A stretch of 64,000 bases of DNA from Amphiduros pacificus (taxonomy: Eukaryota; Annelida; Polychaeta; Phyllodocida; Hesionidae): NCBI GenBank assembly GCA_949316495.1, contig OX439003.1:23808295-23872294 (forward strand), written 5' to 3'. Position numbers and translations under genes: made by a program. Positions 62,101 to 64,000 of the stretch are shown here, in pieces; the stretch's first letter is position 1, and the number at the start of each line of letters is the position of its first letter. The notes under the pieces are model-generated. The model saw nothing but the letters and a program-made list of their open reading frames with translations, made no database searches and was not told where the DNA came from.

Positions 62101-64000
62101 GTTTGAAATTCAAATTGCACAAATTATAGTCAACAGTAGAGCTTAAGTAAAAGTGTAAAGCAAAAATACAGCAAAACCAACAACTAGCACTAAGACAAAA
62201 GAACATGTACAGACCGTGACCTGGTTAAGCTCCTTTACGCCCTTCAGATCAACATAAACATCAAACCCCCCATCTCTGTACACACCTGCAGGAAAGTAAT
62301 AAGCCCATTGACAATATCCACCAATATTACATTTGTGTCTATTTCATTTAAGCTTTTATTATGATTGGTCCTCAGAGAACAAAACAGGCTGAGATTAGCA
62401 TCAAAGCTTTTATGGTTTTGGCATCAATAGAATGAAAGACACCAAATGAACAAGATCCTAAAGCTAACAGGAAGGAGATAAACTTTTGCATCAATCTTTT
62501 GAAAAAGCTCACCCGTAGCAGTATTCCCAAATGTAAGTCTGACTTTTTTGTCAGCAAGCTGCCTGAGGACTGTGTTGAGTTCTGTAAGGCTGGTTGGACT
62601 GTAGATGTCACTATCAGTCAGCATGACATACAGTGGTTCTCCCACCAGGGGGCGGCAAGAACCAGCGCAGGAACCACCACTCTCAGACTTGCGGCATTTG
62701 GTATTTCCCATCTCCTGTAACATCACATTGGAACCAATCAAAAAGAAATATATACATATTTTTTGGGCCTAACTTAACATAAGGTCACATTTACCAAGAA
62801 TAGGAAAACACAATAAGTTTAAAAATGTAATTAAGTTATCTCATTTAATATTCTCAGATGCATGGAATGTGAAGCCTCATAGATCACTATTTTGACAATT
62901 TCTGATCTTGAAGCCCATTCTTGGTAATCAAATAGATAATTTTGTAAAGGAGTTACAAGTTTTTCCATTACTTTAAAATAATGGATCAAGTAACAGTTTT
63001 CATTTAACTTTAATGTATTAACATCCCACCTCTATGTCCACACAAAGAGGAGCCTTGTCCTTGGGGAATGTGTGCATGGCATTAAGTATGGCTCTATACC
63101 CTGTGCATCGGCAGATGTTGCCATCAAATGCATCCTCTACATCAGCACTTGTTGCATCAGGCTTCTCCTTCAGCAAACTGTAAACATAGCATCATTAAAA
63201 TGAGGTTCACCTTGCTTCGCAAACAACTTGGCATATTAGCACAATTCTTCAGCATATATTTCAATAACCTACTCATTCTTGGGCAACATATAGCAGGCCA
63301 CATACCTGGAGGACTATTGTACAATTTCAATTCATTTAAACAAAAGTCCAAATACAAAAGGTAAAACCCCCCATTATAAGTGAGAGACACCATACCAGAT
63401 GTGTACTCACCTGTACATACTCATCACCATGCCGGGTGTGTACTCACCTGTACATACTCATCACCATGCCGGGTGTGTACTCACCTGTACATACTCATCA
63501 CCATGCTGGGTGTCCTCTCACCTGTACATACTAATCACCATGCCGGGTGTCCACTGACCTCTACATACTCATCACCATGCCGGGTGTGTACTCACCTGTA
63601 CATACTCATCACCATGCCGGGTGTCCACTCACCTGTACATACTCATCACCATGCCGGGTGTGTACTCACCTGTACATAGTCATCACCATGCCGGGTGTGT
63701 ACTCACCTGTAGATACTCATCACCATGCCGGGTGTCCACTCACTTCTACATACTCATCACCATGCCGGGTGTGTACTCACCTGTACATACTCATCACCAT
63801 GCCGGGTGTGCACTCACCTGTACATACTCATCACCATGCCAGGTGTGTACAAACCTGTACATACTCATCACCATGCCGGGTGTCCACTCACCTCTACATT
63901 CTCATCACCATGCCGGGTGTGTACTCACCTCTACATACTCATCACCATGCCAGGTGTGTACTCACCTCTACATACTCATCACCATGCCGGGTGTGTACTC
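48011..64000 (-). CDS. Aldehyde oxidase / xanthine dehydrogenase family molybdo-flavoenzyme, 29 exons, 5' end outside window
   Basis: Members of this family hydroxylate aldehydes or N-heterocycles in the cytosol or peroxisome, passing electrons from a molybdopterin centre through two 2Fe-2S clusters to FAD. The exons give, in order: the end of the second 2Fe-2S domain (GNICRCTGYR), the FAD-binding domain (RLTFGNTATGVY, then RNAGCWAGNLM), the CO-dehydrogenase-like FAD C-terminal domain, and the two molybdopterin domains (ASGEAQYIDSLP, HMETQTAVC, RRLGGAYGGKI, SNTYCRAPG, HGGIEVGQGINTK, GSKACAEPPL). Every exon is bounded by AG and GT, and phases agree across all 28 introns, giving about 1,141 residues and a stop at 48011-48013. 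Full-length relatives have about 1,330 residues, so roughly the first 130-150 lie beyond 64000. Ile follows GGAYGGK where xanthine dehydrogenases carry Glu, as in many aldehyde oxidases. The final segment is short and unlike that of mammalian enzymes. The family call is very secure; the substrate is not known. Confidence 0.96.
48226..48333 (-). CDS. AOX/XDH-like exon w28: catalytic Glu exon
   Basis: Encodes ACAEPPLTTTCSVLFALKHA and ends GKDSHFDL. The Glu of KACAEPPL corresponds to the catalytic base in KAVGEPPL of xanthine dehydrogenase; the preceding Val-Gly is Cys-Ala here. The active site therefore looks functional. Confidence 0.96.
48708..48804 (-). CDS. AOX/XDH-like exon w27: molybdopterin domain 2
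   Basis: Encodes EYKPPSSHDIPVDFRVTLLK and ends NPNPLGVLGSK. It matches [31 protein letters not shown]. Thirty-two codons plus one base. Confidence 0.96.
49168..49291 (-). CDS. AOX/XDH-like exon w26: molybdopterin domain 2
   Basis: Encodes INPEIDMGQIEGAFVMGMGY and then YLLEKIRYDPNTG. It matches [20 protein letters not shown], one of the strongest family signatures. Donor GTAAGTA. Confidence 0.97.
49437..49562 (-). CDS. AOX/XDH-like exon w25: molybdopterin domain 2
   Basis: Encodes PKSKEMFQYQSYGVTCAEVE and then LDVLTGENQVNRVDILFDCG. It matches [34 protein letters not shown] closely. Confidence 0.97.
49992..50125 (-). CDS. AOX/XDH-like exon w24: molybdopterin domain 2
   Basis: Encodes GVIECCKQIKARMASVRAAM and ends KEIDLSARYC, aligning with ACQTILKRLEPF and VSLSATGFY. 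A short (TA)n tract lies in the intron just upstream of its acceptor. Confidence 0.94.
50294..50422 (-). CDS. AOX/XDH-like exon w23: molybdopterin domain 2
   Basis: Forty-three codons beginning AIQVCAYELGIPLDMIKVLP and ending STTSELCCM. I chose the acceptor after a run of eight T followed by AACTAG, because it restores the family length between GQG and GIP. A second AG nine bases downstream (CATTCAG) would drop three residues. Confidence 0.92.
50650..50705 (-). mobile_element. tRNA-like head remnant beside the 45-bp array
   Basis: Minus-strand TAGTATAGCGTTGGGCTAGA resembles an A box and CCCGGTTCAAATCCTCACC contains a B box. It abuts the intron-side end of the 45-bp array. No full cloverleaf is apparent. 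Confidence 0.4.
50705..51966 (-). repeat. 45-bp minisatellite built from exon w22 end and its donor
   Basis: About 28 copies. On the gene strand the unit is ATTAACACCAAG, then GTAGTG and about 27 intron bases. ATTAATACCAAG|GTAGTG is exactly the end of exon w22 (INTK) with its donor. Because 45 is a multiple of three the array stays open for long stretches, reading INTKVVSTYINMTHS again and again. The first unit after the exon is 47 bases long, which breaks the frame link to the exon. Confidence 0.93.
51966..52127 (-). CDS. AOX/XDH-like exon w22: GQG molybdopterin-binding motif
   Basis: Fifty-four codons, phase 0 both ends. It encodes ANLWRKKGLSVVPMKYGVGW and ends GIAHGGIEVGQGINTK. This is the HGGTEMGQGLHTK motif, whose GQG contacts the molybdopterin. 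Its donor is AAG|GTAGTG, and the exon tail plus donor is the core of the 45-bp array downstream. Confidence 0.97.
52201..52270 (-). other. Exon-like 70-nt block inside the w21-w22 intron
   Basis: The block is preceded by AATTTAG and followed by a consensus donor GTAAGTAG. In one frame it reads FLNFPRSKWKCAADKTESAR then DFI, without a stop. It loosely recalls the PRCWEECLASSQYHAR segment that relatives have at this place. But w21 already joins w22 in phase with no gap, and inclusion would put a stop in the third codon. It could be a poison exon, a decayed duplicate exon or chance. Confidence 0.3.
52329..52442 (-). CDS. AOX/XDH-like exon w21: molybdopterin domain 2
   Basis: Thirty-eight codons, phase 0 both ends. 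It encodes VTPYGMALPYCNIRDMVTQL and ends DRKQEVAAFNQ, which aligns with ARKSEVDKFNK of relatives. Confidence 0.95.
52684..52793 (-). CDS. AOX/XDH-like exon w20: molybdopterin domain 2
   Basis: Encodes SVPAVFMMETMMEHVAEVLN and then KDPLEVKQLNLYNKGD, aligning with PQGMLIAECWMSEVA and RRKNLYKEGD. Acceptor ATTTAG and donor GTAAGT. Confidence 0.96.
52887..53395 (-). repeat. 52-bp minisatellite built from exon w19 end and its donor
   Basis: Nine donor copies at 52-bp spacing. The first on the gene strand is the real end of exon w19 and eight more follow in the intron. About 40 of the 52 bases are exon sequence encoding TTNTASNTYCRAPG; the rest is GTGAGTGATGAG. One copy has GTAAGT and several have one or two substitutions. 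Reading into a later copy adds 52 bases and shifts the frame. Confidence 0.93.
53343..53423 (-). CDS. AOX/XDH-like exon w19: SNTxxR active-site exon
   Basis: Encodes AYKCDNWKMVPQ and then TTNTASNTYCRAPG. The Arg of SNTYCRAPG corresponds to the active-site Arg in SNTAFRGFG of xanthine dehydrogenase. The true donor is CCAG|GTGAGT at 53342-53343. The last 40 bases of this exon are repeated eight more times downstream in the intron. Confidence 0.96.
54026..54140 (-). CDS. AOX/XDH-like exon w18: molybdopterin domain
   Basis: Encodes VGVTEEGRLNGIEIIYTSDC and then GFSRNENTAPFLTTYLDN, aligning with [21 protein letters not shown]. The intron upstream of it (54141-54942) contains a small TTAA-flanked element. 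Confidence 0.95.
54429..54656. mobile_element. 228-bp TTAA-flanked MITE-like element in an intron
   Basis: Both ends are CCCCTAAC inverted, directly flanked by TTAA (54425-54428 and 54657-54660). Three copies of CTAGTCC lie near the right end and may be subterminal motifs. TTAA target duplication with CCC termini is typical of piggyBac-type non-autonomous elements. The perfect inverted repeat is only eight bases, so the call is tentative. It sits between exons w17 and w18. Confidence 0.5.
54870..54925. repeat. (CA)n microsatellite in an intron
   Basis: A CA run with CCCACCCACC interruptions, near the 3' side of exon w17. Confidence 0.9.
54943..55021 (-). CDS. AOX/XDH-like exon w17: molybdopterin domain
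   Basis: Encodes PVRLALTFGANMKMIGKRFP and then YTAQYK. It is equivalent to [27 protein letters not shown]; the usual RDEDM is replaced by GANMKM. Confidence 0.95.
55108..55212 (-). CDS. AOX/XDH-like exon w16: molybdenum-site glycine loop
   Basis: Encodes VHVKVRRLGGAYGGKISRNG, matching RVKRMGGGFGGKETR. The residue after GGK is Ile where xanthine dehydrogenases have Glu, a residue that positions the purine substrate. This argues against xanthine as the main substrate. Confidence 0.97.
55882..55991 (-). CDS. AOX/XDH-like exon w15: molybdopterin domain 1
   Basis: Begins TAVCIPTEDGMEVNASTQWP and continues to VAKVLAINNSS, as in relatives (STQNTMKTQSFVAKMLGVP). Its acceptor TTTCAG followed by ACTGCAG is the sequence repeated about 14 more times upstream in the intron. 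Confidence 0.96.
55988..56647 (-). repeat. 44-bp minisatellite built from a splice acceptor
   Basis: About 15 nearly identical copies. On the gene strand each unit holds the pyrimidine-rich ATTCTCTATATTTCAG acceptor followed by ACTGCAG or ACTGTAG, which are the first bases of exon w15. The genuine acceptor is the last copy, at 55992. The very low divergence among copies suggests recent spread. Use of an upstream copy would add 44 bases per unit and shift the frame. Confidence 0.92.
56784..56863 (-). CDS. AOX/XDH-like exon w14: conserved H-x-E-T strand
   Basis: Encodes SGTVDMETQYHFHMETQ, the counterpart of GQEHFYLETH, part of the wall of the molybdenum active site. The intron after it holds the 44-bp acceptor-derived array. 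Confidence 0.96.
57000..57149 (-). CDS. AOX/XDH-like exon w13: molybdopterin domain 1
   Basis: Encodes SQGLAIGAASAVKVTYKDVQ and then PPILTIADAIKAG, which matches [21 protein letters not shown] of the family. It ends in GDPDG, with the last Gly codon split by the intron. Confidence 0.96.
57372..57516 (-). CDS. AOX/XDH-like exon w12: molybdopterin domain 1
   Basis: Encodes MMPGVVAFLAASDIKG (compare NVPGFVCFISADDVPG) and then VFCSGQVLYAGQAIGIIIA, the strand-helix that precedes the ADTPEHA segment in relatives. Forty-eight codons plus one base. Confidence 0.96.
58298..58420 (-). CDS. AOX/XDH-like exon w11: start of molybdopterin domain
   Basis: Forty-one codons, phase 0 both ends. ASGEAQYIDSLPVLPGELFA matches the family signature ASGEAVYCDDIP, and NAKIDKIDPSQAL follows it. 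Donor GTAAGA is close to consensus. Confidence 0.96.
58582..58740 (-). CDS. AOX/XDH-like exon w10: hinge between flavin and molybdenum regions
   Basis: Fifty-three codons, phase 0 both ends. It encodes the linker SGGYQLDRPISSGQQNYDTD and ends in PIPKFAAKLQ. This corresponds to GRPLPHLAADMQ, the start of the first molybdopterin domain. Confidence 0.95.
58901..59001 (-). CDS. AOX/XDH-like exon w9: FAD C-terminal domain end
   Basis: Encodes DVLKVLEGEVVPNEDPVLAS and then VTYRKNLALSLLYK, which aligns with FRRTLTLSFFFKFYL at the end of the flavin region in xanthine dehydrogenase. Phase 0 at its 3' end. Confidence 0.95.
59370..59470. repeat. 10-bp tandem repeat TAATATATAA in an intron
   Basis: About nine exact copies lie between exons w8 and w9. 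The same flanking phrase (GGTGTATATATTTGATTTTG) occurs on both sides, at 59311 and 59547, so a larger direct duplication encloses the array. Confidence 0.85.
59582..59648 (-). CDS. AOX/XDH-like exon w8: FAD C-terminal domain
   Basis: A short exon of 22 codons plus one base encoding VHARKTEDFIIGKPLTNN. Acceptor ATTTCAG, donor GTAATT. Its last base forms Asp with the first two bases of the next exon. Confidence 0.92.
59760..59888 (-). CDS. AOX/XDH-like exon w7: FAD C-terminal domain
   Basis: Forty-three codons, phase 0 at both ends. It encodes VMARAQNAHAYVSAGFWVRL and ends in VYTGINNTF. The Ala-Gln-Asn-Ala-His tract and the IVYTGINNTF strand are typical of aldehyde-oxidase-like FAD C-terminal domains. 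Donor GTGAGT. Confidence 0.95.
60303..60436 (-). CDS. AOX/XDH-like exon w6: end of FAD-binding and start of FAD C-terminal domain
   Basis: Encodes NPMTGSTSQMSPLQVVTDTS and ends with ADHVMTYK, the link to the CO-dehydrogenase-flavoprotein C-terminal-like domain. The tract aligns with the family by position more than by identity. Splice phases match both neighbours. Confidence 0.93.
61049..61151 (-). CDS. AOX/XDH-like exon w5: second FAD-binding loop
   Basis: Encodes AGCWAGNLMMRKQHPGFPSD, equivalent to SVASVGGNIITASPISD in xanthine dehydrogenase, the loop that contacts the FAD pyrophosphate. Here the second Gly of GGN is replaced by Ala-Gly-Asn. Thirty-four codons plus one base. Confidence 0.95.
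61298..61447 (-). CDS. AOX/XDH-like exon w4: FAD domain
   Basis: Fifty codons, phase 0 at both ends. It encodes ISESALSLGANCSLSDM, which aligns with the ISFGAACPLS segment of xanthine dehydrogenase, and ends in KPVRN just before the second FAD loop. The donor is GTAGGC. Confidence 0.95.
62215..62285 (-). CDS. AOX/XDH-like exon w3: FAD domain
   Basis: Encodes GVYRDGGFDVYVDLKGVKEL, the segment after the first FAD loop. Acceptor CCTGCAG and donor GTCTGT. It starts with two bases of a split Gly codon and ends in phase 0. Confidence 0.93.
62513..62714 (-). CDS. AOX/XDH-like exon w2: 2Fe-2S to FAD linker and start of FAD domain
   Basis: The exon encodes a Cys- and Ser-rich linker (NTKCRKSESGGSCAGSC) and then the beginning of the FAD-binding domain, ending in VRLTFGNTATG. 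That corresponds to the LVVGNTEIG pyrophosphate loop of xanthine dehydrogenase. The linker cysteines are not family cluster ligands that I recognise. The exon is 67 codons plus one base. Confidence 0.95.
63030..63177 (-). CDS. AOX/XDH-like exon w1: second 2Fe-2S domain end
   Basis: This is the first complete exon in the window. It contains GNICRCTGYR, the CxC pair that ligates the second 2Fe-2S cluster. Its first base completes a codon split as AG|T after MSMY, so it must join to an exon ending in the tail carried by the 37-bp array upstream. Acceptor TTTACAG and donor GTGGGA flank it. It ends in phase 0. Confidence 0.95.
63398..64000 (-). repeat. 37-bp minisatellite built from an exon end and its splice donor
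   Basis: About 16 copies are visible and the array runs off the window. Read on the gene strand, each unit holds 26 bases encoding PGMVMSMY plus AG, then the donor GTGAGT and a few intron bases. PGMVMSMY is the segment that follows the CGFC cluster-ligand motif in this family. The genuine exon therefore lies beyond 64000 and its tail has been multiplied into the intron. A few copies have changes in the donor; most keep GTGAGT. Confidence 0.92.

Overview
The window is eukaryotic nuclear DNA, AT-rich and full of simple and tandem repeats. It comes from an intron-rich animal. The gene structure, the tRNA-derived SINE fragments and the long (TA)n tracts would suit a lophotrochozoan such as a mollusc, but nothing in the sequence fixes the species.

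Only one gene can be supported with confidence. It lies on the minus strand and fills about 48.0-64.0 kb. It encodes a molybdo-flavoprotein of the xanthine dehydrogenase / aldehyde oxidase family. I could place 29 consecutive coding exons by GT-AG sites and unbroken reading phase, from the second half of the 2Fe-2S region to the stop codon. Together they encode about 1,141 residues with no disabling change. The first part of the protein lies beyond base 64000. Residue choices (Ile where xanthine dehydrogenases have the substrate-orienting Glu; Arg in SNTYCRAPG; Glu in KACAEPPL) point to an aldehyde-oxidase-like enzyme rather than a true xanthine dehydrogenase.

The most striking observation is inside this gene. 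Four of its introns contain minisatellites whose repeat unit is itself built from an exon/intron junction. Three arrays (37-bp, 52-bp and 45-bp units) copy the 3' end of an exon plus its GT donor. One array (44-bp unit) copies the AG acceptor plus the first bases of the exon. Each gives a ladder of duplicate splice sites beside the true one. A 70-nt exon-like block in another intron, and a small TTAA-flanked element in a further one, add to the intronic structure.

Bases 1-47.6 kb contain no gene I can recognise. They hold long (TA)n tracts (about 6.3, 12.6, 13.9, 22.2 and 23.8 kb), minisatellites (1.4, 8.2-9.1, 26.5, 33.0, 36.3, 43.5 and 44.0 kb), SINE-like fragments (37.2, 41.7, 44.5-45.0 and 45.9 kb), a TTAA-flanked 945-bp transposon-like element with nested inverted repeats (42.4-43.3 kb), and several short dispersed repeats that recur within the window. 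Two GC-richer blocks (10.1 and 25.3-25.7 kb) might hold isolated exons but remain unresolved. I saw no reverse transcriptase, integrase, capsid or envelope sequence, and no canonical tRNA or rRNA gene.
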